Positions 6,900 through 14,900 of a DNA stretch of 15,968 bases are shown here, piece by piece. The translations under genes were made by a program, and so were the position numbers. The number at the start of each line of letters is the position of its first letter. The first letter of the stretch is position 1. This DNA is from an uncultured Collinsella sp. (GTDB lineage: Bacteria; Actinomycetota; Coriobacteriia; Coriobacteriales; Coriobacteriaceae): positions 1-15,968 of the forward strand of contig UQSC01000039.1 of NCBI GenBank assembly GCA_900543615.1, read 5' to 3'. The notes below the pieces were generated by a model that was not told where the DNA came from, did no database searches, and was given only the letters and a program-made list of their open reading frames with translations.

Positions 6900-7169
6900 G
6901 CGGCTCTCCTCTCAAATCTCGTCGGGTTTCGGTTACCCGACAGGCCATCCTTCGCCGTGCTCGGCGTTCGCAAAATACTAGACGCTTTAGTTAAGGAAAG
7001 TGGCGATTATTTCAACTTTTCTTTGGATTTGTTCATTTATCCATAATTCTGCGTATTCCTGTCGGTTTATGCAGTTTAGCCACTTTATTGTGTGAAAGTA
7101 ATGTTTCCGTTCTGTTACAGGCGTCCTTGCCCTGAATAAAACGGCCCGCCGGTCTCGATGTATATGCAC
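6900..7169 (-). promoter_or_regulatory. AT-rich leader region between the two binding-protein genes
   Basis: A 270-bp gap without a credible gene. Bases about 6975-7140 are strikingly AT-rich for this genome, and are likely to hold a second promoter for the downstream binding protein and permease genes. I cannot fix it: minus-strand candidates such as TTGAAA (within 7010-7016) or TTCACA upstream of CATAAA lack well-matched partners at normal spacing. Two hairpins follow nearer the gene: GTCGGGT/ACCCGAC (6921-6927 with 6935-6941) and CGCCG/CGGCG (6953-6957 with 6962-6966), both in the presumed 5' leader. They could be attenuator or stability elements. No riboswitch class is recognised. Confidence 0.35.
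7134..7152 (-). terminator. Possible weak terminator after the first binding-protein gene
   Basis: On the minus strand, 18 bases after the stop of the 7170-8336 gene, a GC-rich run CGGCGGGCCG leads into TTTTATT. The stem is only about three base pairs with a 4-base loop, so the fold is weak; the T-rich run after it is the main support. It may end part of the transcription from the first binding-protein gene. Confidence 0.3.
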
Positions 7170-8336
7170 TTAGGCGGCGATGTACTTGCCGTCCTGGATC
7201 ACATAAGCCGTAGCGGGCTTTTCGACCTGGCCCTTGTCATTCCACGTCAGCTCGCCCGTCAGGCCCTCGATCTTGATCTTGCGCATGGCCTTGGCAAGGT
7301 CGCCGGCAATGTCGGCGCCGTCGGCCGTAATATCGATGCCCGCTTTGTCGATGGCCTCGGCGATGGCGTGGACGCAATCGTAGGCGTCGGCGGCAAACTG
7401 GTTGGGCGTCTCGTCGTAGGCATCCTTATAGGCCTTGACGAAGTCGGCATTCTTCTCATCGTCAGCCGAAAACGGGGTCATGAGCAGCACGCCCTCGGCA
7501 AGAGAGGTATCGAAGCCCTCAACGGAGAGCAGGCCGTCCATGCCGTCGGTGCCCATGAGGGTCATGTCGTAGCCCATGTCCTTGGCGTTCTTGAGCAGGA
7601 CGGACGCCGGCGTGTAGTAGATCGGCGCAAAGATCATGGTGGCGCCGGCCTGCTTGGCCTTGGTCAGCTGGTTGGTAAAGCTCGTGGAGGAGTCGTCCTT
7701 AAAGGTCTCGGTATCGACGATGTCGAGCTTGGATGCCTTGGCCTGCTCGGCAAAGGCATCGGCAACGCCCGAGCTGTACGTATCGCCGGAGTTGTAGAAC
7801 AGGGCGATCTTGGCGTCCGCATACTTCTCGGCCAAGAACTTCGCGGCGCTGGCGCCCATGGTGGGATCGGTGAAGCAAACCTGGAAGACCGTGGTCTTGT
7901 CCTTGGTGACGTCGAGCGACGAAGCCGAGGGCGTAACCATGAGCATATCGTCGGCAATCTCGCCCGAGACGGCGACGGCAGCACCGGTGGTGACGGGGCC
8001 GACGAGCGCCTGCATGCCCCAGTCGCACAAGGTATTGAAGGCGTTGATGGCCTTCTCGCCGTCGGCGACATCGTCCTCGGACTTAAGCGAAAGCTTGAGG
8101 TCCTTGTTCGAGAAATCCTTGGCGGCAAGCTTGGCGCCCTTCTCGGCCGAGACGCCATAGGTTGCCGCGGCGCCGGTCAGAGGGCCGATAACGCCGATCT
8201 TGAAGGTCTTACCGTCATCGGCGGAGCCGCCGTCCGAGCCACCCGACGAGCAACCAGCGAGTGCGGCGGTGCTGCCGAGCACCGCGGCGCCGGCGAGAAA
8301 GTTCCTACGGCTGAGCGTGCTGTTGATGTTGAACAT
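7170..8336 (-). CDS. ABC transporter substrate-binding lipoprotein, LivJ/LivK type (first copy)
   Basis: First gene of the importer cluster, 388 residues. The signal region SRRNFLAGAAVLG (9-21) fits the twin-arginine consensus S-R-R-x-F-L well. It is followed by the lipobox LAGC (26-29), so it looks like a Tat-exported lipoprotein with lipid on C29 and a Gly/Ser/Asp linker to about residue 43. The mature part starts FKIGVIGPLTGAAATYG and carries ALVGPVTTGAA, VTPSASSLDVT, NSGDTYSSGVADAF and FAPIYYTPASVLL, as in LivJ-type receptors. The ATG at 8334-8336 has GGGGGA about six bases upstream. The gene is divergent from hom. With the protein at 5712-6899 it forms a tandem duplicated pair feeding one LivHMGF core; differences around the ligand loops (ATYGVSA against ASYGKSV, GTDGMDGLLS against GCDGMDGILG) could mean different ligands. 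Confidence 0.92.
   Translation of the reverse strand: MFNINSTLSRRNFLAGAAVLGSTAALAGCSSGGSDGGSADDGKTFKIGVIGPLTGAAATYGVSAEKGAKLAAKDFSNKDLKLSLKSEDDVADGEKAINAFNTLCDWGMQALVGPVTTGAAVAVSGEIADDMLMVTPSASSLDVTKDKTTVFQVCFTDPTMGASAAKFLAEKYADAKIALFYNSGDTYSSGVADAFAEQAKASKLDIVDTETFKDDSSTSFTNQLTKAKQAGATMIFAPIYYTPASVLLKNAKDMGYDMTLMGTDGMDGLLSVEGFDTSLAEGVLLMTPFSADDEKNADFVKAYKDAYDETPNQFAADAYDCVHAIAEAIDKAGIDITADGADIAGDLAKAMRKIKIEGLTGELTWNDKGQVEKPATAYVIQDGKYIAA
7566..7709. repeat. 144-bp block shared with the paralogous binding-protein gene (copy B)
   Basis: Partner of 6108-6251, with one mismatch in 144 bases. It encodes the segment around TSFTNQLTKAKQAGATMIFA and on to KDMGYD, identical in both proteins. Confidence 0.9.
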
Positions 8337-8587
8337 GGTGTCCCCCTTTTTCGCTGGCCGCAGTGCGGCCGTCTTGCGGTACGGGGCAAACCTTATGGCG
8401 CAAACGTTGACAGTTTGTTACGGAGTTCCGTTTGTAGCGAGCATGTTTCCAATGTTTCCGCAGCGTTTCGGGGGTGCCGTTTTGTGCGACTCCTGTTGCC
8501 TGGCGAGCACACGCCCTCGGTTCACGCTAGAATGCACTCAACCTTTAAGCGGTTAATCCATCCATAAGATGCACGAAGGAGCTATTT
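8337..8587. promoter_or_regulatory. Divergent promoter region of the liv cluster and hom
   Basis: A 251-bp gap between two divergent genes must hold both promoters. A GC hairpin GGCCGC/GCGGCC (8356-8361 with 8365-8370) lies just upstream of the liv-side ribosome site. A partly palindromic stretch CAAACGTTGACAGTTTG (8401-8417) could be an operator. On the minus strand GTAACA, 18 bases, then CATAAG (rc of about 8392-8421) is a possible liv promoter, but weak. No T-box or known riboswitch is recognised. Confidence 0.4.
8528..8533 (+). promoter_or_regulatory. Candidate -10 box of hom
   Basis: TAGAAT differs from the -10 consensus at one base and lies 54 bases before the hom start, in a reasonable place. 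No good -35 is seen at 16-18 bases upstream, so the call rests on the -10 alone. Confidence 0.4.
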
Positions 8588-9931
8588 ATGAGCGAACCCC
8601 TGCGCACCGTGAACGTCGGTCTGATCGGTCTGGGAACCGTCGGCGGCGGCGTGGCCCGTCTGATCAAGAGCCACCACGATGAGTACCTGGCCGCCTACGG
8701 CATCGACCTTAAGCTGACCCGCGCCTGCGCGCTTGCCTGGGAGCAGGCCGAGGCGGCAGGCATTGAGCGCGAGGCCTTTACGAGCGACTGGCACGATGTC
8801 GTCACCGACCCCGCCGTCGACATCGTCGTCGAGCTGATCGGTGGCGAGCATCCCGCAACCGAAATCTTCACCACTGCCTTTGAGCACGGCAAGCACGTCG
8901 TCTCTGCCAACAAGGCCCTGCTGGGCCGTCACGTCGAGACGCTTGCCGAGAAGGCGCGCGCGTGCGGCGTGCAGATTAAGTGCGAGGCCAGCTGCGGCGG
9001 CGGCATCCCCATCGTGAGCACGCTCGAGCACGACCTGGTGGGCAACAAGATCCTGACCATCGCCGGCATTCTCAACGGTACCACCAACTATATCCTGTCG
9101 CGCATGGACGCCGAGGGCGCCGATTACGCCGACGTGCTTGCCGACGCGCAGGCCAAGGGCTATGCCGAGGCCGACCCGTCCGCCGACGTCGACGGCTTCG
9201 ACGCCGCCAGCAAGACGGCCATCCTCGCCTCCATCGGCTTTGGCACCCGCGTTACCACCGACGATGTGTACCAGCAGGGTATCCGTACCATCGGCGCCGA
9301 GGACATCGCCCAGGCCCGCGAGCTCGGCTACACCATTAAGCTGCTCGGTATCGCCCGCAACACCGACGCCGGTGTCGACGTCCGCGTGCATCCCACGCTG
9401 ATCCCCGCCGACCACATGCTTGCCAAGGTCAACGGCGCCATGAACGCTGTCTACGTGGTAGGCGACGCCGTGGGCGAGACCATGTTCTACGGTGCCGGCG
9501 CAGGCTCCTTCCCCACCGCAAGCGCCGTCGTGGGCGATATCCTGTCGCTCTCCGAGCAGATCAGCCGCGGCGTGGCTCCGCTGCCCGAGATTGAGCCCTA
9601 TGGCCACAACCTCGCCTTTAAGCCCATGGACGAGCTCCAGACCAAGTACTATGTGCGCCTGAAGGTCGCCGACCGCGTGGGCGCCCTGTCCGAGACGGTC
9701 GATATCTTTGCCAAGCACAACATCTCGATCTCGCTCATCAACCAGGTCGAGGACGGCAAGTCGGGCGTTAGCGATGCCTGCTCGGTCATCTTCCTGACGC
9801 ACCGCGCGCTCGAGAAGGACGTCCAGGCTGCCGCGGCCGAGCTTGCCAGCGTCGGCTGTGTGGCCGAGGTCGCCAACGTCCTGCGCATCGAGGACGTTGA
9901 GGCTTGGACCGAAGGCGTCATGGCCAACTAG
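8588..9931 (+). CDS. hom: Homoserine dehydrogenase
   Basis: Reduces aspartate semialdehyde to homoserine with NAD(P)H, the branch point to threonine, methionine and isoleucine; cytoplasmic. It is 447 residues, the length of the monofunctional ACT-containing form. The nucleotide-binding loop GLIGLGTVGGG is at 11-21 and SANKALL at 106-112. The substrate and catalytic region contains EASCGGGIPI (133-142), GILNGTTNYIL (160-170) and EADPSADVDGFDAASK (194-209); K209 aligns with the catalytic lysine of the family. The C-terminal part from about 354 (YYVRLKVADRVGALSETVDIF) is an ACT domain, which usually senses threonine or another product for feedback inhibition. ATG 8588-8590 has AAGGAG six bases upstream. 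It is followed by its own terminator, so it is probably monocistronic; thrB and thrC are not in view. Identification is very firm. Confidence 0.96.
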   Translation: MSEPLRTVNVGLIGLGTVGGGVARLIKSHHDEYLAAYGIDLKLTRACALAWEQAEAAGIEREAFTSDWHDVVTDPAVDIVVELIGGEHPATEIFTTAFEHGKHVVSANKALLGRHVETLAEKARACGVQIKCEASCGGGIPIVSTLEHDLVGNKILTIAGILNGTTNYILSRMDAEGADYADVLADAQAKGYAEADPSADVDGFDAASKTAILASIGFGTRVTTDDVYQQGIRTIGAEDIAQARELGYTIKLLGIARNTDAGVDVRVHPTLIPADHMLAKVNGAMNAVYVVGDAVGETMFYGAGAGSFPTASAVVGDILSLSEQISRGVAPLPEIEPYGHNLAFKPMDELQTKYYVRLKVADRVGALSETVDIFAKHNISISLINQVEDGKSGVSDACSVIFLTHRALEKDVQAAAAELASVGCVAEVANVLRIEDVEAWTEGVMAN

Positions 9932-9966
9932 TCCACTACTTCGAACCTCAACGAAGCTCAACGCAA

Positions 9967-10014
9967 AAGGCGCGCTGCCTGCATCAACCGCAGACAGCGC
10001 GCCTTGTTCTGTTT
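9967..10014 (+). terminator. Rho-independent terminator of hom
   Basis: Arms AAGGCGCGCTG (9967-9977) and CAGCGCGCCTT (9995-10005) pair perfectly. An inner 4-bp stem CTGC/GCAG extends the stem after one mismatch, with a 7-base loop. The T-rich GTTCTGTTT follows on the plus strand. It starts 35 bases after the hom stop. Confidence 0.88.
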
Positions 10015-10018
10015 GTAA

Positions 10019-10066
10019 GGGAAACTGCGCCCCGGTATTTCAGCTCAGAACGGGGCGCAGCTTCCC
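10019..10066. terminator. Large hairpin between convergent genes, possibly a bidirectional terminator
   Basis: Arms 10019-10034 and 10051-10066 (core CTGCGCCCCG) pair over 16 positions with one mismatch and a 16-base loop. It lies between the ends of hom and the convergent antiporter gene. T-runs on either side are poor (CTTCCCTC on plus, TTTCCCTTAC on minus), so it may be a transcript barrier or a repeat element rather than a classical terminator. Confidence 0.5.
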
Positions 10067-10080
10067 TCAGAGCCTTCTTT

Positions 10081-10196
10081 CGGAAACCATGTCCCATTCT
10101 GGGCGCGGATTCTGGGACACGCTTTCCGCAACGGGTCTCTCGCGGAAAGCGCGTCCCACTCTGGACGCGAATTCTGGGATGCATTTTCCGCGACGG
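10081..10196. repeat. Two tandem 54-bp hairpin repeats, period 62
   Basis: Unit 1 (10081-10134) and unit 2 (10143-10196) align without gaps at 43 of 54 positions, and 10 of the 11 differences are transitions. Each unit is itself an imperfect inverted repeat: CGGAAA near the left end pairs with TTTCCG near the right, and GTCCCA with TGGGAC or TGGGAT in the middle. Both contain the shared string ATTCTGGGA. They fill the gap between hom and the antiporter gene, whose stop is 6 bases beyond unit 2. They look like a dispersed palindromic (REP/BIME-like) element; no protein is credibly encoded. Confidence 0.8.
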
Positions 10197-10202
10197 CGTT
10201 GG

Positions 10203-11765
10203 CTACCTGCCGTCGTCGTCCTGGGCTTCATCGCGCGCATAGAGCTCCAACATGCGGCGGCGGTATTCGCGCACGGCGAGCTTGGCGCGCTCCAGGCGGC
10301 GACGCTCGCGCGGAGTCAGCTCGGACGGGTCAACCTCGTCTCCATAGGTCTTATCGGCAAGAAGATGTGCCGCGTCCACAATACGGGCATCGATATGGCC
10401 GCTCGCCGCCTCGGCGGAAAGACGCTCGGCAATCGTATCGAGCGTAGGCAGGCCCTCGAATACGCGACCGTGACCATGCGAGGTCAGCAGCTCGTGCTCG
10501 CGTGCGAGCAGGCTCGCCAAATCGTGATGGGCACGCAGGATGTCGAACGCATCGGATGGATGCTCGGCAACCTCTGCCACGGCGGCGACCGGCGCGGCGT
10601 CGACCACGCGGTAAAAGAGCTGCGCGAGCAACGGCATCAAGAACACCGTAATGGCACCGGCGGCAACCATGACCGACGCAATATCTTGTGACAGCGCGCC
10701 CGCGTTGACGGCAACGCTCGTCACGGCAACGATGATCGGCAGGGCCGTGGTGCAGTACAGGGCCACGGTAATGCGGCCATACGCCGACACATCGCGCGTC
10801 GCAGGACAAATGCTCATAGAGATGAGAATGGGCACGGCGCGAATGATCAGCAACGCCACGATAAAGCCCGCGAGCAGCCCGGGGCGCGACGCCACGGCCG
10901 TCAGGTCGATCTTTGCGCCCGATACGGTAAAGAACACCGGAATCAAAAAGCCGTAGGCCAGGCCGTCGAGCTTGGTCTCGAGCGTATGGTTGCCCTCGGG
11001 GATGATGTAGCGCAAGACAAAGCCGGCGGCAAAAGAACCCAACACGATGTCGAGATCAAAGACGGCCGAAAACGCCACGAGCGTGACCAGGATGAGCACC
11101 GTCAGGCGCACGAAGGTCTGCGACGTGGTATCGGCGCGCTCCTCGACAAACGCAAAGAAGCGGCTGCCGACGCGCTTGGAGCGGCTCGGGACCACGGCCA
11201 GCAACACGCAAACCACCGCAAACAAGCCAAGGATTACGAGCGTTTGGATGCCGGTGCGGGCAGATAGCAGCACCGACATGGCAAGCACGGGACCGAGCTC
11301 GCCCCAAGTGCCATACGCGAGGATCGAGTCGCCCACGCGCGTTCCGGCAAGTGAACGCTCACGCATGATGGGCACGAGCGTGCCGAGCGCCGTAGAAGTG
11401 AGGGCAAGCGTCACGGCGATACCGTCGAAATGACTGACCGAGAACCACGGGGTAAAGCGCACGGCAAGCCAGGCGATACCAAACGTGACGACCCACGTCG
11501 CCAAGCCGTAGCGCCCCTCGACGCCCGTGATGCTCTTGGGGTCGATCTCAAAGCCGGCAAGCAGGAACAAAAAGGCCAGGCCCAGCTCGGACACAAGCGA
11601 GACCTCGGCATCTACATGGATGACGCCGAGCATATGGGGTCCCAGCACCGCGCCGAGCACGAGCAAAAAGACCGTCTCGGGAACGGGTTTTCCGGGAATC
11701 GCCGAGGCGATAAAAGGACTCGCAAAGGCCACGAGTGCGATGATGGCGAGTGAAACGAATGCCAT
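10203..11765 (-). CDS. CPA2-family cation:proton antiporter (Kef/NapA-like)
   Basis: A membrane protein of 520 residues. The first about 385 residues hold roughly 11-13 hydrophobic segments, including FLLVLGAVLGPHMLGVI, LGLAFLFLLAGFEID (61-75), ALTSTALGTLVPIM (121-134) and GFLIPVFFTVSGAKIDL, matching the Na+/H+ exchanger domain of CPA2 transporters. At the place of the usual Asp-containing ion site the sequence reads GELGPVLAMSVLL (E about 156), a form I associate with an actinobacterial subfamily. The last about 130 residues are charged and helical (SELTPRERRRLERAKLAVREYRRRM) and do not show a Rossmann-type TrkA-N domain, so it is not a classical KefB or KefC. ATG 11763-11765 follows GAAAGG by about seven bases. 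It probably exchanges Na+ or K+ for protons; the ion cannot be told. Monocistronic, divergent from purL. Confidence 0.82.
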   Translation of the reverse strand: MAFVSLAIIALVAFASPFIASAIPGKPVPETVFLLVLGAVLGPHMLGVIHVDAEVSLVSELGLAFLFLLAGFEIDPKSITGVEGRYGLATWVVTFGIAWLAVRFTPWFSVSHFDGIAVTLALTSTALGTLVPIMRERSLAGTRVGDSILAYGTWGELGPVLAMSVLLSARTGIQTLVILGLFAVVCVLLAVVPSRSKRVGSRFFAFVEERADTTSQTFVRLTVLILVTLVAFSAVFDLDIVLGSFAAGFVLRYIIPEGNHTLETKLDGLAYGFLIPVFFTVSGAKIDLTAVASRPGLLAGFIVALLIIRAVPILISMSICPATRDVSAYGRITVALYCTTALPIIVAVTSVAVNAGALSQDIASVMVAAGAITVFLMPLLAQLFYRVVDAAPVAAVAEVAEHPSDAFDILRAHHDLASLLAREHELLTSHGHGRVFEGLPTLDTIAERLSAEAASGHIDARIVDAAHLLADKTYGDEVDPSELTPRERRRLERAKLAVREYRRRMLELYARDEAQDDDGR

Positions 11766-11949
11766 GTGATGCCTTTCTCTTGTTTGCGCTTCACTGTAGC
11801 ACCCTCGCCGTCCTCAACGCGCCGCGAGCTGTCGTATCATAGTGAGGTTTACAAACATGTGGCTCAAGGCGACCGCAGGGCAGACCCCGCAAACCGACCG
11901 CTGCCGCATACCGTACCGTACGCCCAACCGATCAGGAAGGCAGGAACCA
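11766..11949. promoter_or_regulatory. Divergent promoter region of the antiporter gene and purL
   Basis: The gap holds both promoters. TATCAT at 11835-11840 is a fair -10 for purL and would give a leader of roughly 100 bases; no convincing -35 is seen about 17 bases before it. A small palindrome GTTTACAAAC (11847-11856) lies just downstream and might be an operator or chance. The leader is C-rich and shows no purine riboswitch that I recognise. Confidence 0.35.
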
Positions 11950-14900
11950 ATGGTCTCTCGTATCTACGTGGAGAAGAAACCCGGGTTCGACGTCGAGGCT
12001 CAGCAGCTCAAGGGCGAGCTGACCGAAATTCTCGGCATCAAGGGCATCGAGGCCCTGAGGATAATCAACCGCTACGACGTCGAGGGCATCGACGAGGAGC
12101 TTTTCCGCTCCTGCGTGCCGACCGTCTTTAGCGAGCCCCAGGTCGATGTGACCTACGACGAGCTCCCCGCAAGCGATGGCGCCGTCTTTGCCGTCGAATT
12201 CCTGCCTGGCCAGTTTGACCAGCGCGCCGACTCCGCCAGCGAGTGCGTGCAGCTCATCAGCCAGGGCGAGCGCCCCGCCGTGCGCTCCGCCAAGGTCTAT
12301 ATGATCTCGGGCGCTCTGGACGAGGCCGCCATCGATGCCATCAAGCACTACGTGGTAAACCCCGTCGAGGCGCGCATCGCCTCGCTCGACCTGCCCGAGA
12401 CGCTGTACATGGAGACCCCCGAGCCCCAGCCCATCGAGGTGCTCGACGGTTTCCGCGAGCTCGACGAGGCCGGCCTTGCCGCCTTTATCGCCGATCGCGG
12501 CCTTGCCATGGACGAGGCAGACATCGCCTTCTGCCAGCAGTACTTCCGCGATGAGGACCGCGACCCCACCATCACCGAGATCCGCGTGATCGACACCTAC
12601 TGGTCCGACCACTGCCGCCACACCACCTTCGGCACCGTCCTGGACGACGTGACGATCGACGACGTCGTGGTGCAGCAAGCCTTCGACCGCTACATGGAGA
12701 TGCGCCACGAACTCGGTCGCGACGCCAAGCCCGTCTGCCTCATGGACATGGGCACCATCGGCGCCAAGTACCTCAAGAAGACCGGCGTCATGACCGATGT
12801 CGACGAGTCCGAGGAGATCAACGCCTGCACCGTCAAGGTGAAGGTCGATGTCGACGGCGAGGACCAGGACTGGCTGTTCCTGTTTAAGAACGAGACCCAC
12901 AACCACCCGACCGAGATCGAGCCCTTCGGCGGTGCCGCCACCTGCGTGGGCGGCGCCATCCGCGACCCGCTCTCGGGCCGCAGCTACGTGTACCAGGCCA
13001 TGCGCGTCACCGGCGCCGGCGACCCCACCGTCCCGGTCTCCGAGACGCTCGAGGGCAAGCTGCCGCAGCGCAAGCTCGTGACCACCGCCGCCGCCGGCTA
13101 CTCCAGCTACGGCAACCAGATCGGACTTGCCACTGGCCAGGTCAACGAGCTCTATCACCCCGGCTACGTGGCCAAGCGCATGGAGGTCGGCGCCGTCGTG
13201 GGCGCTACCCCGGCAAACCACGTGCGCCGCGAGTGCCCCGCCCCCACCGACAAGATCATCCTGCTGGGCGGCCGCACCGGCCGTGACGGCATCGGCGGTG
13301 CCACTGGCTCCTCCAAGACCCAGAACACCGAGTCCATCGAGACCTCGGGTGCCGAGGTCCAGAAGGGCAACGCCCCGGTCGAGCGCAAACTGCAGCGCTT
13401 GTTCCGCCGCGGCGATGCCTGCCGTCTGATCAAGCGCTGCAACGACTTTGGCGCCGGCGGTGTCTCGGTCGCCGTAGGCGAGCTTGCCGACGGCCTGTAC
13501 GTGGACCTGGACACCGTGACCAAGAAGTACGACGGCCTGGACGGCACCGAGCTCGCTATCTCCGAGTCCCAGGAGCGCATGGCTTGCGCCGTCGCCGACG
13601 GTGACGTCGAGGAGTTCATGGGCTACGCCGCTGAGGAGAACCTCGAGGCGACCGTTATCGCCGAGGTTACCGCCGAGCCGCGCATGCGCATGGCCTGGAA
13701 CGGCGTCGCCATCGTCGACCTGTCCCGCGAGTTCCTCAACTCCAACGGCGCACCCAAGCACCAGGTCGCCCACGTGTGCGCCCGTAGCGTGTGGCAGCCC
13801 AGCTGGGCCGGCACCACGCTCGCCGAGCGCATGACCTCGCTTGTCACCGACCTCAACGTCGCTTCCAACAAGGGCCTTTCCGAGCGCTTCGACTCCACCA
13901 TCGGCGCCGCGACCGTGCTCATGCCCTTTGGCGGCAAGACGCAGCTCACCCCAAGCTCGGCCATGGTCGCCAAGTTCCCCGTGGACGGCGAGACCACCAC
14001 GGCGAGTGCCATGGCATGGGGCTTCAACCCCTATCTGATGGAGGCCGACCAGTTTGCGGGCGCCTACCTGTCCGTGGTCGAGTCCATCGCCAAGCTCGTT
14101 GCCGCCGGCTTTGAGCACAAGCGCACCTACCTCTCCTTCCAGGAGTACTTCGAGCGCCTGCGCACCGAGGCCGAGCGCTGGGGCAAGCCCATGGCTGCCG
14201 TCCTGGGTGCCCTTATGGCCCAGGTCGACCTGGGTGCCGGCGCCATCGGCGGCAAGGACTCCATGAGCGGTTCGTTTGAGGACGAGGCCGGCGAGCTCAA
14301 CGTTCCGCCGACCCTGATCAGCTTCGCCGTCGCCGTGGGCAAGGCCGCCCGCGCCGTCTCGCCCGAGTTCAAGGGCCTCACGCACCGCGTCGTCCGCATC
14401 GCCCCCGCCACCTATGGCGAGGACTACCGTCCCGACGCTCAGCAACTGCTCGCCGCGTTTGACGCCGTCGAGGCGCTCACCGCCAACGGCAACGCCCTGG
14501 CCGTCTCCACGCCTGGCTACGGCTGCGGCGCCGAGAGCCTCTTTAAGATGTGCGTCGGTAACCAGATCGGCATCGAGCTTGCCGAGGATGTAGACGTAGA
14601 GAGCCTCTTCACCCCGCTCTACGGCAGCTTTATCGTCGAGCTCGCCGAGGACGCCGAGCTGCCCGAGGTCGCCGACGGCGTTGTCGTCGAGCCCCTGGGC
14701 ACCACCGTCGAGGGCTATGTCATCGACACCGGCTCCGAGGTCATCGAGCTCTCCGAGCTCCAGGAGGCCTGGGAGAGCGGCATCGAGGGCGTCTTTGCCT
14801 ACCGCAGCGCCGACGAGACCCCCGAGGTCGAGACCATCGACTTCCGCGCCAAGGACATCCACGTGTACGGCGGCGCCAAGATCGCCCGCCCGCGCGTGAT

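Noticed and set aside
6987..7169. Small minus-strand frame (60 codons) between the receptor genes
   Set aside because: It occupies the AT-rich regulatory gap, lacks a ribosome site and shows no recognisable protein features.
8407..8412. TTGACA on the plus strand upstream of hom
   Set aside because: It is a perfect -35 box, but nothing like a -10 follows at 16-18 bases, and it is about 176 bases before hom. It may instead be part of a palindrome.
8582..9961. A 459-residue minus-strand frame opposite hom
   Set aside because: It mirrors hom almost exactly and has a Gly/Asp/Val/Ala-biased composition without motifs. The strand of hom is fixed by its ribosome site and domains.
9984..10184. Small minus-strand frame (66 codons) across the hairpin repeats
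   Set aside because: It lies wholly in palindromic repeats and the hom terminator, has no good ribosome site, and its Arg/Pro-rich sequence reflects the repeats.
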